Assembly (NCBI RefSeq): GCF_900323885.1 | Contig: NZ_OOHJ01000031.1 | Span: 62,001 to 126,000, forward strand | DNA from: [Actinomadura] parvosata subsp. kistnae | GTDB taxonomy: Bacteria > Actinomycetota > Actinomycetes > Streptosporangiales > Streptosporangiaceae | DNA: 64,000 nt | Direction: 5' to 3' | Part shown: in pieces, positions 17,912 through 26,184 of the stretch | Position numbering within the stretch: position 1 is the first letter of the stretch | Layout: every line of letters starts with the position of its first letter | The notes under the pieces: generated by a model | What the model saw: the letters and a program-made list of their open reading frames with translations, nothing else | Databases searched by the model: none | What the model was told of the DNA's origin: nothing | Program-made: the position numbers and the translations under genes

Positions 17912-19544
17912 ACGCGGGTTTGATCTTGTTGGCGGCCTTGGTGTCTTCGGCGAGGACGCGTGCGTGCAGGACGCGCAGCAGCCCAGGCGGGGTGGGTGCG
18001 GGTGGGATGTGGGTGCCGTGCTGATCGAGGAGTAGGCCGATGCTTCGGGTGGTGCGGTAGGCGGTGGTCCGGCTGGTGCCGAACAGAACCGCCAGGGGTT
18101 CGATGGCAAGGCCCAGCCGCTGGTGCAGCACCGTGAGCAGGACCTGGTCGGTGAACGCCACAGTGGGCGGCCGGCCCGCTTTGATTCGCGGGCGTTGCTG
18201 ATCGCGGGCTTGCAGGTTGATGGTCAGGCGGTCCAGTTCCGGGCGGGGCATGCCGGTCAGGGTGGGATCGGACAGGACCTGCGGGTCCCACCGTTCGGCC
18301 GGTTGGTCGTGACCGGTGGCGTCGGGGTCGGTGTCCAGGGTGGGGTGCAGGGTGTAGTTCCAGTCGCCGTGGAAGAGGTGCCGGGTCAGGGGCAGGGCGG
18401 CCAGCTCGGCGTCGCTGACGCGGGCGCCGAGCGGGTAGACGCCGGTGTCAAGTGCGGCCTGCACTTGCAATCCGGTGCTCGTGGTGGTGGCGGCGATGCT
18501 GTTGACCACCACTTCGTGGCTGGTCAGCGGTCTGCCGCGCCAGTTCATCGTGATGTGGGCGAACAGCCGGTGCTCCACCTTGTTCCATTTCGAGGTTCCG
18601 GGCGGCAGGTGGCAGACGGTGATGGTCAGGCCGGTCTCGGCGGCCAGAGCGGCCAGTTCGCTCTTCCAAGCGCGGGTGCGGTAGCCGTTCGCGCCGCCGG
18701 CATCGGCGGTGATCAGCAGCCGGGTGGCCTGCGGGTAAGCGGCGCTGCCCTGGGCATGCCACCAGCGGCGGATGGAGGCGACCGCGAACGCGGCGGTGTC
18801 GTGGTCGGTGCCGACGTTCACCCAGCCGGTGTTGGCCGCGATGTCGTAGATGCCGTACGGGATCGCCTTCCCGGATGCGGACTCGGCGAAGTCGTGGACG
18901 TTGACCAGCACCGGCTCACCGGCCGGCCGCCACTCCCGTCCGGCGTTCTTGAACGGCCCGAGCAGTTCCTTCTTCTTGGTGTCCACGCTGATCACCGGCT
19001 GTCCGGCATCGCGATACGCGCGGACCTGCTCATTGAGGTGGCGGAACTGCGCATCGCGATCCGGGTGCCGGCCGCCCTCCAGCGTCTTGGCGTTGCCCTG
19101 CAGGCTGAACCCCTCAGTGCGCAGGATGTCGGCGACGGTGTCGGCCGACACCCGGTGCCCCTGGCCGGTGAGCTCACCGGCCAGCTTGCGGGTGGACTTG
19201 GTGGTCCAGCGCAGCGGCGAGGTCGGATCCCCACGCTCATCCGGCTCCACCAGCGCCAGCAGCATGGCCCGTAACTGGGGGTCGATGTCGACCAGTCGCT
19301 TCCGTCCTCCGCCTGGCCGACGGACCCGTCCCAACGGCTCGGCGCCCGCCTCCAGCTCATCCACGCCCCGTGACACCGTGGCCTCGCGGACACTCGCCGC
19401 CTGGGCCACCGCCCGGATCCCGCCGTGCCCCAGTGCGCGCGCCTCGGCACCGAGCAGCAGCCGGCGTTGCCGCTCGTCCAGATGCGGCAAGATCACCTCA
19501 AGTTTCGCAGCCAGCATCTCTACGGTCTCCGCCGACACGCTCAT
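17907..19544 (-). CDS. ISAzo13-family transposase
   Basis: The 545-residue transposase has an N-terminal winged-helix region (AVAQAASVREATVSRGVDEL, then RVRRPGGGRKRLVD) and an RNase H-like catalytic core: VISVDTKKKELLGPFKNAG (first Asp), LLITADAGGANGYRTRAWK (second Asp) and LPPGTSKWNKVEHRLFAH (Glu). This Asp-Asp-Glu arrangement and the SKWNKVEHRLF motif are typical of ISAzo13 transposases. The gene fills most of the element and is read away from the ABC-F gene. No frame breaks are visible. Confidence 0.9.
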   Translation of the reverse strand: MSVSAETVEMLAAKLEVILPHLDERQRRLLLGAEARALGHGGIRAVAQAASVREATVSRGVDELEAGAEPLGRVRRPGGGRKRLVDIDPQLRAMLLALVEPDERGDPTSPLRWTTKSTRKLAGELTGQGHRVSADTVADILRTEGFSLQGNAKTLEGGRHPDRDAQFRHLNEQVRAYRDAGQPVISVDTKKKELLGPFKNAGREWRPAGEPVLVNVHDFAESASGKAIPYGIYDIAANTGWVNVGTDHDTAAFAVASIRRWWHAQGSAAYPQATRLLITADAGGANGYRTRAWKSELAALAAETGLTITVCHLPPGTSKWNKVEHRLFAHITMNWRGRPLTSHEVVVNSIAATTTSTGLQVQAALDTGVYPLGARVSDAELAALPLTRHLFHGDWNYTLHPTLDTDPDATGHDQPAERWDPQVLSDPTLTGMPRPELDRLTINLQARDQQRPRIKAGRPPTVAFTDQVLLTVLHQRLGLAIEPLAVLFGTSRTTAYRTTRSIGLLLDQHGTHIPPAPTPPGLLRVLHARVLAEDTKAANKIKPAC

Positions 19545-19579
19545 ACCAGACCATCGACCGCGAACCCGGAATGCTACGA

Positions 19580-19598
19580 GTTATTTCTCTGCAGGCCC
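19580..19598 (-). repeat. Right terminal inverted repeat of the insertion sequence
   Basis: Reading inward on the minus strand it is GGGCCTGCAGAGAAATAAC. It ends one base before the ATG of the ABC-F gene. Confidence 0.75.
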
Positions 19599-19599
19599 T

Positions 19600-21228
19600 A
19601 TGCCTTATTCCATTGTCGTTGATCACGTCTCCTTCGCCTGGCCCGACGGCACCACCGTGCTCGACCGGCTCGACGCCGCCTTCCCCGCCGGACGTACCGG
19701 GCTCATCGGGGTCAACGGGTCGGGCAAGTCCACCCTGCTCAAGATCATCGCGGGCGAGCTGGACGCCCGGTCCGGATCCGTGTCCGTCTCCGGCGTCGTC
19801 GGCTACCTGCCCCAGAACGTGCCGCTCGGCGCCCGCCGTACCGTGTCGGACCTGCTGGAGATCAGCCGCACGCGGGCCGCGCTGCACGCCATCGAGCGCG
19901 GCGACGTCGCCGAGGAGCACTTCACCGCCGTCGGCGACGACTGGGACGTCGAGGAGCGCGCCCGCGCCGAGCTGGACCGGCTCGGGCTCGGCCACCTCGG
20001 CCTCGACCGCACGGTCGCCACCCTGTCCGGCGGCGAGACCATCATGGTCGCGCTCGCCGCGCAGCTGCTCAAACGGCCCGACGTGCTGCTGCTCGACGAG
20101 CCCACCAACAACCTCGACCTGGACGCGCGCCGGCGGCTCTACGCCACCGTCGCCGCCTGGCAAGGGGTGCTGCTCGTCGTCAGCCACGACCGGGCGCTGC
20201 TGGAGCTGGTCGACCAGATCGCCGAGCTGCGCGACGGCTCCGTGCGCATGTACGGCGGCAACCTCAGCGCGTACGAGGAGCAGGTCGCCGCCGAGCAGGA
20301 GGCGGCCGAGCGCTCCGTCCGCACCGCCGAGGGCGAGGTGCGGCGCCAGCAGCGCGAGCTCATCGAGGCCAGGACCAGGATCGACCGCGGCCTGCGGAAC
20401 GGGAGGAAGGCGTTCGAGAACAAGAAGGTACCGAAGATCGTCGCGAACACGCTCAAGGGCAAGGCCCAGGTGAGCGCCGGCAAGCAGCGGGCCCTGCACC
20501 TGGAGAAGCTGGAGGAGGCCCGCGAGCGGCTCACCGAGGCCGAGCAGGCCGTGCGGGACGACGCCGAGATCCGCATCCAGCTCCCCGGTACGGAGGTGCC
20601 CGCCGGCCGCACGGTGCTCACCCTCCCGCTGGACCCGCCGCGCCGTACGGTGCTCACGCCACCGCCGGAGCCGGAGCCCCGCGCGGGCGAGGGCGCCCCG
20701 GCGGCGGTGCTGGAGACGCTGGTCGTGCGCGGGCCGGAACGGATCGCGCTGCTCGGGCCCAACGGGTCGGGCAAGACCACGCTGCTGCGGCGCATCGTCG
20801 AGCACGGCGCCCACGTGCCGGTCCGCTACCTGCCGCAGCGGCTCGACCTACTCGACGACCGGCTGAGCGTGCTGGACAACGTGCGGGCCGTCGCCCCCTC
20901 CGCGTCCGTGAACGACGTACGCGCCGGCCTGGCCCGCTTCCTGTTCCGCGGCGAGCGGGCCAACCAGGCCGCCGGCACACTGTCCGGCGGCGAGCGCTTC
21001 CGCGCCACGCTCGCCGCGCTGCTGTCGGCCGAGCCGCCGCCGCAGCTCTTGCTGCTCGACGAGCCGACCAACAACCTCGACATGGCCAGCGTCCGCCAGC
21101 TCTCCCAGGCGCTGGCCGCCTACCGGGGCGCGCTCATCGTGGCCAGCCACGACCTGCCGTTCCTGGAGACGCTCGGCATCACCCGCTGGCTGCGGCAGGA
21201 TCGGGAGGAGGGACTGACCGAATCGTAA
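19600..21228 (+). CDS. ABC-F family ATPase (antibiotic-resistance/ribosome-protection type)
   Basis: The 542-residue cytosolic protein has two ABC ATPase domains and no membrane segments. Walker A motifs are GVNGSGKSTLL and GPNGSGKTTLL, signatures LSGGETIM and LSGGERFR, and Walker B plus D-loop LLLDEPTNNLD occurs twice. The charged inter-domain linker (about 215-330) is rich in Arg, Glu and Lys. ABC-F proteins bind the ribosomal E site and either rescue stalled ribosomes or dislodge antibiotics; which applies here is unknown. ATG 19600 is intact, but the insertion sequence ends at 19598, so the native ribosome site and leader have been replaced by the IS end, which offers only a weak AGG. Expression is therefore probably altered. 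Confidence 0.9.
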   Translation: MPYSIVVDHVSFAWPDGTTVLDRLDAAFPAGRTGLIGVNGSGKSTLLKIIAGELDARSGSVSVSGVVGYLPQNVPLGARRTVSDLLEISRTRAALHAIERGDVAEEHFTAVGDDWDVEERARAELDRLGLGHLGLDRTVATLSGGETIMVALAAQLLKRPDVLLLDEPTNNLDLDARRRLYATVAAWQGVLLVVSHDRALLELVDQIAELRDGSVRMYGGNLSAYEEQVAAEQEAAERSVRTAEGEVRRQQRELIEARTRIDRGLRNGRKAFENKKVPKIVANTLKGKAQVSAGKQRALHLEKLEEARERLTEAEQAVRDDAEIRIQLPGTEVPAGRTVLTLPLDPPRRTVLTPPPEPEPRAGEGAPAAVLETLVVRGPERIALLGPNGSGKTTLLRRIVEHGAHVPVRYLPQRLDLLDDRLSVLDNVRAVAPSASVNDVRAGLARFLFRGERANQAAGTLSGGERFRATLAALLSAEPPPQLLLLDEPTNNLDMASVRQLSQALAAYRGALIVASHDLPFLETLGITRWLRQDREEGLTES

Positions 21229-21258
21229 TTGACGGTTGGGGATCAACCCGGCGATAGT
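21229..21258 (+). promoter_or_regulatory. Leaderless promoter of the lipoprotein gene
   Basis: TTGACG (21229-21234), an 18-bp spacer and GATAGT (21253-21258) end seven bases before GTG 21266. This is among the best promoter matches in the window and it supports that start codon. Confidence 0.6.
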
Positions 21259-21265
21259 GTGGCAG

Positions 21266-22255
21266 GTGGCTACACCCCGGCTGATCTCCAGCGTTCTCGT
21301 TCTGGCGACGCTCACCACCCTCGGCGCGTGCTCCTCCGGAGGGCTGTCCCCGACCGGTGGCGAGCCCAGGGTCACGGGCGTCGCCGGCGGCGACGGCGCC
21401 GTCCCGCAGACGGGGCCCGGAGAGAGCAGCAGCGGCGGCCCGACCACGGCCGCGCTGACGCCCGAGGCGTACAAGAGCGAGCTGGAGAGCCGCAAGAAGG
21501 CGATGACCGACGCGATCACCGCGCTGGCGGGGGCGCGCGGGCTCAAGGCGCTCGACCAGCGGGTGGGGCGGGCCGAGGAGGAGCTGGCCGGCGCCGCCGA
21601 CGCCCTGTCCGCCCTCACTCCGCCCGAGGCCGTGCGCGCCCAGCACGAGACGTACGTGACCAGCCTGCGCGACGTCGCCACCGAGCTGGGCGCCACCTCC
21701 GGCAAGGTCGGCGCGCACGACCTGTGCACCTCCTCCGCCGTGCTCGCCGACCTCGGCGACAAGCTCGACGCCCTCGACGAGGCCGGCAAGGCGCTGCAGA
21801 GCGCCGGTGACTACCCGGCCGACGTCGTGTCCGTCAAGGCGGGCAAGCGGCAGAGCCGGCGGCTGAGCAACGGCTCGTTCATCCGCAGGAGCACGCTGAA
21901 CGGGCGCAGCTCCCTGGAGATCGACAACGGCGGCACCCTCGACGCCGTGGTCACCGTGGTCAAGGGCAAGAGCAAGGTCTTCAGCGTGTACGTGCGCAAG
22001 AAGGCGAAGTTCAAGGTCAAGGGCGTGCGCGACGGCAGCTACAAGATCTACTTCACGCACGGGGCCGACTGGGACGGCAAGAACAAGGCGTTCACCCGCA
22101 ACTGCAGCTTCGAGCGGTTCGAGAAGACGGTGAAGTTCAAGACCACGTTCACCGCCACGCAGATCCTCTGGCACGACTGGCGGATCACCCTGCACTCCAT
22201 CTCCGGAGGCAACGTCCGCACCTCAGAGGTGGACCCGGACGACTTCCCAGGCTGA
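21266..22255 (+). CDS. Predicted lipoprotein of unknown function
   Basis: From GTG 21266 the 329-residue product starts with a lipoprotein signal (RLISSVLVLATLTTLGACSS, with the lipidated Cys in LGAC), so it should be anchored outside the membrane. Residues about 25-60 are a Gly/Ser/Pro-rich tether, about 65-185 are predicted helical, and about 190-329 are rich in beta-forming and Lys/Arg residues (KFKVKGVRDGSYKIYFTHG). I recognise no catalytic motif. A strong terminator follows. Confidence 0.78.
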   Translation: MATPRLISSVLVLATLTTLGACSSGGLSPTGGEPRVTGVAGGDGAVPQTGPGESSSGGPTTAALTPEAYKSELESRKKAMTDAITALAGARGLKALDQRVGRAEEELAGAADALSALTPPEAVRAQHETYVTSLRDVATELGATSGKVGAHDLCTSSAVLADLGDKLDALDEAGKALQSAGDYPADVVSVKAGKRQSRRLSNGSFIRRSTLNGRSSLEIDNGGTLDAVVTVVKGKSKVFSVYVRKKAKFKVKGVRDGSYKIYFTHGADWDGKNKAFTRNCSFERFEKTVKFKTTFTATQILWHDWRITLHSISGGNVRTSEVDPDDFPG

Positions 22256-22276
22256 CCCGCACGCTTTTCGTACGGC

Positions 22277-22309
22277 GAGGGCCGCGCACCCCACCGGCGC
22301 GCGGCCCTC
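22277..22309 (+). terminator. Rho-independent terminator after the lipoprotein gene
   Basis: The 11-bp arms GAGGGCCGCGC and GCGCGGCCCTC pair perfectly around an 11-base loop and are followed by TTGTGT. It lies 22 bp past the stop. Confidence 0.75.
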
Positions 22310-22328
22310 TTGTGTCAAGCAGATCGGA

Positions 22329-22582
22329 TCAGGTGGAGAAGAGCATGCCCACCCAGCTGCGCTGACGGTGGTGGCCGTAGTGGCCGCCGCCGTGGTGCGG
22401 CGCACCCCAGGCCGGGCCGGGGGCGGGGGCGGGGGAGCCGCGTGGTACTGCGACTCCATCCGGGTCAGGGTCTCCAGCTCGCCGTAGTCGAGGAAGATCC
22501 CGCGGCAGTTGTCACACTGCTCGATGTGGACGCCGTTGCGCTCATAGGTCCGCATGTTCCCGCGGCACTTGGGGCACTGCAT
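22329..22582 (-). CDS. TFIIB-type zinc-ribbon protein (one frame break in this sequence)
   Basis: The protein begins MQCPKCRGNMRTYERNGVHI, then EQCDNCRGIFLDYGELE: two CxxC knuckles typical of zf-TFIIB proteins, followed by a Pro-rich and His-rich tail. In the given sequence the frame is lost in the Pro stretch coded by C runs (plus-strand G runs at 22414-22435). Adding one base gives GPAWGAPHHGGGHYGHHRQR ending SWVGMLFST and a stop at 22329, the usual ending for this family, about 84 residues in all. ATG 22582 has an AAGGAGAG site. The function is unknown; nucleic-acid or metal binding is plausible. Confidence 0.75.
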
Positions 22583-22641
22583 CTAAGTCGCTCTCCTTGA
22601 CTTCGAGGTTTCAGGGTGAAACCTACCGCGCGCAACCCCCG

Positions 22642-23496
22642 TCATGCTCGGACGATTCTGTTGCACGATTCGATTAACGAGTGCTCCACCTCGTCGAGTT
22701 CCCGGCCCTCGCTCTCGGCGTTCACCACGGCCACGGCGGCGAGCTGAACGGTCAGCGCGCGGGCCGGCAGATCGAGCCGCGCCCACGGGTCGTCGCCCTG
22801 CCCGAGTGCCGGCCCGCCGGAGGCGAGGTACGCCCCGAGGAAGCGCTCCCACACGGCCGGTTCGAGCAGCCCCGCCGCGTACCAGGCGGCCGGCCGCGCC
22901 AGATCCCACGCCGGATCACCGACACCCAGGTCGTCGACATCGATGAGCAACCACCGATCACGGTGCACGAGCTGCCCGAGATGCCAGTCACCGTGCGTGA
23001 GCAACCCCGGCACCGGCACCGCCTCAGGCAACTCCTTGAACGCCCGCCTGACCAGCTCCTCCACCGGCCCGTCACCCGTCATGCGCCCCACCGCCCGCGC
23101 GGCCCGCGCCGGCCCGCCCGCGGGCGGCAACGCGGGCACCAGCGTCAGCGGAACGGCATGCAACCGGGCCAGCAGCCGGGCCCCCTCCTCCCACGGCGCC
23201 GAGCCGGGATCGTCATGCGACACCGGCCGCCCCGCCGGCCACACCGTCACCGCCCGGCCGCCCGCCGCCAGCACCTCGGGCTCCAGCGGCGCCAGCATCA
23301 CCCCGCTCACCGCGGCCGACGCGGCGGCCCGCAACCTCGGCCGCAACGACTCGGCGTCATCGCGCGCCGAATGGGCCTTCACAACGACCTCGCCCATGCG
23401 TAACACGACGACGTCCGTACGCGTCGGGTGTAACACGGGCTCACCCGTGCCGCCGTACGCCTTGGCGATACCCGCCAGCTCCGCTTCAAGACCCAC
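22642..23496 (-). CDS. Aminoglycoside phosphotransferase-family kinase
   Basis: The 284-residue protein has the APH/choline-kinase fold signatures: catalytic loop LLTHGDWHLGQLV and the metal-binding segment LLIDVDDLGVGDPAWDLARP. The family phosphorylates small molecules (antibiotics, sugars, methylthioribose, homoserine and others); the true substrate is not predictable. GTG 23496 is six bases downstream of TAGTCT (minus strand), indicating a leaderless transcript. Its start codon is only 18 bp from that of the divergent oxidoreductase gene. Confidence 0.8.
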   Translation of the reverse strand: MGLEAELAGIAKAYGGTGEPVLHPTRTDVVVLRMGEVVVKAHSARDDAESLRPRLRAAASAAVSGVMLAPLEPEVLAAGGRAVTVWPAGRPVSHDDPGSAPWEEGARLLARLHAVPLTLVPALPPAGGPARAARAVGRMTGDGPVEELVRRAFKELPEAVPVPGLLTHGDWHLGQLVHRDRWLLIDVDDLGVGDPAWDLARPAAWYAAGLLEPAVWERFLGAYLASGGPALGQGDDPWARLDLPARALTVQLAAVAVVNAESEGRELDEVEHSLIESCNRIVRA

Positions 23497-23514
23497 TCGT
23501 ACAGACTAAGTGGC
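23497..23514. promoter_or_regulatory. 18-bp divergent promoter with overlapping -10 elements
   Basis: On the minus strand TAGTCT (23508 to 23503) ends six bases before GTG 23496. On the plus strand CAGACT (23502-23507) ends seven bases before ATG 23515. The two hexamers cover the same bases, so both genes would be leaderless and their initiation mutually exclusive. Confidence 0.45.
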
Positions 23515-24408
23515 ATGAGAGTCGGTTTCGCCGTGCCCGTGTCAGGGCCATGGGCCACACCTGAGAATCTGCGTCGGATCGCCGTCCGGGCCGAGGAGCT
23601 CGGCTATCACGAGCTCTGGACGTTCCAGCGGCTGCTCTACCCGGTCGGGCACCCCATGGGGGCCACCTACCGGGCCGTGCACGACCCGATCGTCACGCTC
23701 GCGCACGTCTCGGCCGTGACCAGCCGGATCCGGCTCGGCGTCGCGGTGATCAACGCGTACGTGCAGCCCGTCGTGCTGGCCAAGCAGCTCGCCACGCTGC
23801 AGACGCTCTCCGGTGGGCGGGTGAGCGCCGGGATCGGGCTGGGGTGGCTGCCGGAGGAGTTCGAGGCGACCGGGGTCGACATGGCGCGGCGCGGGCGCAG
23901 GGGCGAGGAGTTCGTCGAGGTGCTGCGCAAGGCGTGGAACGACGACGTGGTGGAGCACGACGGCGAGTTCTACCGGGTGCCGGCCGCGCACATCGATCCC
24001 AAGCCGCAGCCGGGGCCGCCGCCGATCCTGCTGGGCGGCACCGCCGACGTCGCGTTGCGGCGGGCCGCGCGGCTGGGCGACGGGTGGGTCAGCTCCAGCC
24101 GGGAGGACCTGGCCTCCATCGCCGCCCGGATCGAGCTGCTCAAGTCGGAGCTGGCCGCCGCCGGCCGGGACGCGAGCGCGTTCCGGTTCGTGTGCCGGGG
24201 GTCCACGCAGGTGCGGGCGCACGACGAGGACCGGCCGCTGACCGGCACGTACGACAAGATCAGGCGCGATGTCGAGGCGCTGGCGGCGCGCGGGGTCACG
24301 GAGGTGTTCCACGACCTCAACTTCGACCGCGAGATCCCGGAGGCCGGCGCGAAGGAGGCGATGCGCCGGGCCGAGGAGGCCCTGGAGGCACTGGCACCCG
24401 CGTCCTGA
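23515..24408 (+). CDS. LLM-class oxidoreductase, probably F420-dependent
   Basis: A 297-residue luciferase-like TIM-barrel protein: RVGFAVPVSGPWATPENLRR, SRIRLGVAVINAYVQPVVLA, LSGGRVSAGIGLGWLPEEFE and GGTADVALRRAARLGDGW. Actinobacterial members of this subfamily usually use coenzyme F420 rather than FMN. The substrate is unknown. It diverges from the phosphotransferase gene through an 18-bp promoter and converges on the VOC gene, with a tandem repeat between them. Confidence 0.82.
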   Translation: MRVGFAVPVSGPWATPENLRRIAVRAEELGYHELWTFQRLLYPVGHPMGATYRAVHDPIVTLAHVSAVTSRIRLGVAVINAYVQPVVLAKQLATLQTLSGGRVSAGIGLGWLPEEFEATGVDMARRGRRGEEFVEVLRKAWNDDVVEHDGEFYRVPAAHIDPKPQPGPPPILLGGTADVALRRAARLGDGWVSSSREDLASIAARIELLKSELAAAGRDASAFRFVCRGSTQVRAHDEDRPLTGTYDKIRRDVEALAARGVTEVFHDLNFDREIPEAGAKEAMRRAEEALEALAPAS

Positions 24409-24410
24409 CC

Positions 24411-24500
24411 GCCGGGCGCCCTCGGCGCTGCCGGGCCGCCGGGCGCCCTCAGCGCTGCTGGGCCGCCGGGCGCCCTCGGCGGTGCTGGGCGGCCGGGCGT
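24411..24500. repeat. 27-bp tandem repeat, about 3.3 copies
   Basis: Units start at 24411, 24438 and 24465, each opening GCCGGGCGCCCTC, with a partial fourth from 24492. The copies differ at a few positions. The array lies between two convergent genes. The rest of 24409-24552 shows no gene. Confidence 0.85.
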
Positions 24501-24552
24501 CCGCCGCGCCGCCGGGGCGTTCGTGCCATGACCGTCCCGGGGCGTCGGCGTG

Positions 24553-24936
24553 CTAGGCGCCGCCGCCGTACGGCACGGTGATGATCTCCAGGTTGTGGCC
24601 GTTGGGGTCGGACCAGTAGAGGCCGCGCCCGCCGTCGTTGGTGTTGATCTGGCCCTCCCGCCGGTGGTACGGGTCGGCCCAGTACGTCAGCCCGCGCTCC
24701 TTGATCCGGCCCCAGATCTGGTCGAACTCGTCCTCGCTCACCAGGAACGCGTAGTGCAGCGACGGCAGGTCGCCGTCGGCCTGCACGACGTCGATGGACA
24801 CGTCGTTGCCCAGCTCGACGACCCGGAACGGCCCGTACTCCGGCGCCGGCTCCAGACCGAGGAGATCGACGAGGAAGGCGGCGGTCGCGTCTCTGTCCCT
24901 GGCCGGCATGATGGTGTGGTTCAGATGGACGGACAT
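24553..24936 (-). CDS. VOC-superfamily protein (glyoxalase/bleomycin-resistance/dioxygenase fold)
   Basis: A 127-residue single-domain protein. It opens MSVHLNHTIMPARDRDATAA with the N-terminal metal-site His, and later shows RGLYWSDPNGHNLEIITVPY, where the Asp-Pro-(Asn/Asp)-Gly turn and final Glu are VOC hallmarks. It could be a metal-dependent isomerase or dioxygenase, or a binding protein conferring self-resistance. It is the last gene of the minus-strand peptide cluster, nine bases after the P450 stop, so it is probably co-transcribed. Confidence 0.82.
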   Translation of the reverse strand: MSVHLNHTIMPARDRDATAAFLVDLLGLEPAPEYGPFRVVELGNDVSIDVVQADGDLPSLHYAFLVSEDEFDQIWGRIKERGLTYWADPYHRREGQINTNDGGRGLYWSDPNGHNLEIITVPYGGGA

Positions 24937-24945
24937 GGTTGCAGG

Positions 24946-26121
24946 CTACGCCAGCGCCACGGGCAGTGTCGCGACGCCGCTCACGAAGTTCGACGGCAGC
25001 CACGTCACCGGGCCCGTCACCTCGATCCGCGTCACCGTCGCCCGCAGCTCGGCCAGCAGCGCCCTGATCTCGGCGCGGGCGAGCTGGGCGCCCAGGCAGA
25101 AGTGCGGCCCGTGGCCGAAGGTGAGGTGCCGGTTCGGCTGCCTGCCCACGTCGAAGCGGTCGGGGTCGTCGAAGACCGTCTCGTCGCGGTTGGCCGACAC
25201 GGTCCACAACGCCACCACGTCGCCCTCCTCGATGCGCCGCCCGCCCACGTCGGCCGCGCGCGTGGCGACCCGGCCGACGTGCGCGGCCGGGGTCGTCCAG
25301 CGCAGGATCTCCTCCGTGGCCGGCTCGACCAGGCCGGGGTCCGCGCGCAGGCGCGCCCATTCCTTCTCGTACGTGGCCAGCGCCAGCACCCCGCCGGCCA
25401 GCGCCAGCCGGGCCGTCTCGTCCCCGCCGATGATCAGGTTGTAGCAGTTGAGCAGCACCTCCTCCTCGGTGAGGCCGGCCGAGACGAGCAGGCTGATGAC
25501 GTCGTCACCGGGAGCGGAGCCGCGCTCGGCCGCCAGGCGGGTGTAGTAGAGCAGGATCTCGCTCTGCGCCATCCTCGCCTCCAGGCCGGCGCCCTCGTCG
25601 CCGAGCATCGCCTGCGCGGTCAGCTCCAGCACGCGCCGCCGGTCCCGCTCCGGGACGCCCAGCAGCTCGCAGATCGCCCGCAGCGGCACCTGCGCGGCCA
25701 CCTCCGCGACGAAGTCGCCGCCGCCCGCCCTGACCAGGGCCCCGAGCAGGTCGCGGGTGGCCTCGGTGATCGAGCGGGTGACCGGGCCGAGCGTACGGGG
25801 GCCGAAGCCAGGGGTGAGGACGCGGCGCAGGGCGGTGTGCCTGGGGCCGTCCGTGACCACGAGCATCCGGCCCGCGCCCGGGTCGTGGCCGCGCAGGAGG
25901 GTGCGGAGCATGTTCCCCTTGAGCGAGGTGAACGTGTCCGGGTCCCGGACGACGCGCAGGACGTCGGCGTGCCGGGTGACGCTCCAGAAACGGTCGTGCC
26001 TGCGCACCGGGTCGGTGGCGCGCAGCCTGCGCCAGAGGGGGGTGAGGTCGTAGGAGGCGTGCAGGTGGGGGTCGAGGAGGTCCAGGCCGTCGAGGACGGC
26101 GGGATCCGGCTGAGGTCTCAT
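24946..26121 (-). CDS. Cytochrome P450, cluster tailoring enzyme
   Basis: The 391-residue bacterial class I P450 shows the I-helix IIGGDETARLALAGG (Gly-Asp-Glu-Thr), the K-helix EEILRW (ExxR), and the heme loop FGHGPHFCLGAQLARAE with the cysteine thiolate. It likely hydroxylates or couples a residue of the cluster product, either free or carrier-bound. In-frame ATGs at 26151 and 26172 would add an Arg/Glu-rich leader coded by a repeat, so 26121 is preferred. It lies 63 bp after the KS-carrier gene and just before the VOC gene. A redox partner is not visible nearby. Confidence 0.9.
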   Translation of the reverse strand: MRPQPDPAVLDGLDLLDPHLHASYDLTPLWRRLRATDPVRRHDRFWSVTRHADVLRVVRDPDTFTSLKGNMLRTLLRGHDPGAGRMLVVTDGPRHTALRRVLTPGFGPRTLGPVTRSITEATRDLLGALVRAGGGDFVAEVAAQVPLRAICELLGVPERDRRRVLELTAQAMLGDEGAGLEARMAQSEILLYYTRLAAERGSAPGDDVISLLVSAGLTEEEVLLNCYNLIIGGDETARLALAGGVLALATYEKEWARLRADPGLVEPATEEILRWTTPAAHVGRVATRAADVGGRRIEEGDVVALWTVSANRDETVFDDPDRFDVGRQPNRHLTFGHGPHFCLGAQLARAEIRALLAELRATVTRIEVTGPVTWLPSNFVSGVATLPVALA

Positions 26122-26184
26122 CGGCTCATCGACCCCATCGGCTCGGCCCATCGGCTCGGCTCGCCGTCTCATCGGCTCGTCGGC
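26118..26184. repeat. Degenerate CATCGGCTC repeats between the KS gene and the P450
   Basis: CATCGGCTC or close variants occur four to five times with irregular spacing. They lie in the short intergenic gap and may have generated the alternative upstream ATGs of the P450 gene. Confidence 0.5.

Larger units (their letters stand above)
17893..19598 (-). mobile_element. ISAzo13-type insertion sequence
   Basis: A single transposase gene lies between imperfect terminal inverted repeats (15 of 19 positions match: GGaCCTGCAGATTATTAAC and, reversed, GGgCCTGCAGAGAAATAAC). A TAT flanks each end (17890-17892 and 19599-19601), consistent with a 3-bp target duplication. The element is 1,706 bp with an intact reading frame, so it may still be mobile. 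The insertion point is inside the ATG of the neighbouring ABC-F gene. Family assignment rests on transposase resemblance. Confidence 0.85.

Noticed and set aside
22223..22328. Extension of the zinc-ribbon gene to 22223
   Set aside because: That tail is the out-of-frame continuation past the frame break; the repaired frame ends SWVGMLFST at 22329.
24411..24500. CRISPR array
   Set aside because: The 27-bp units are directly adjacent with no unique spacers and no cas genes nearby.
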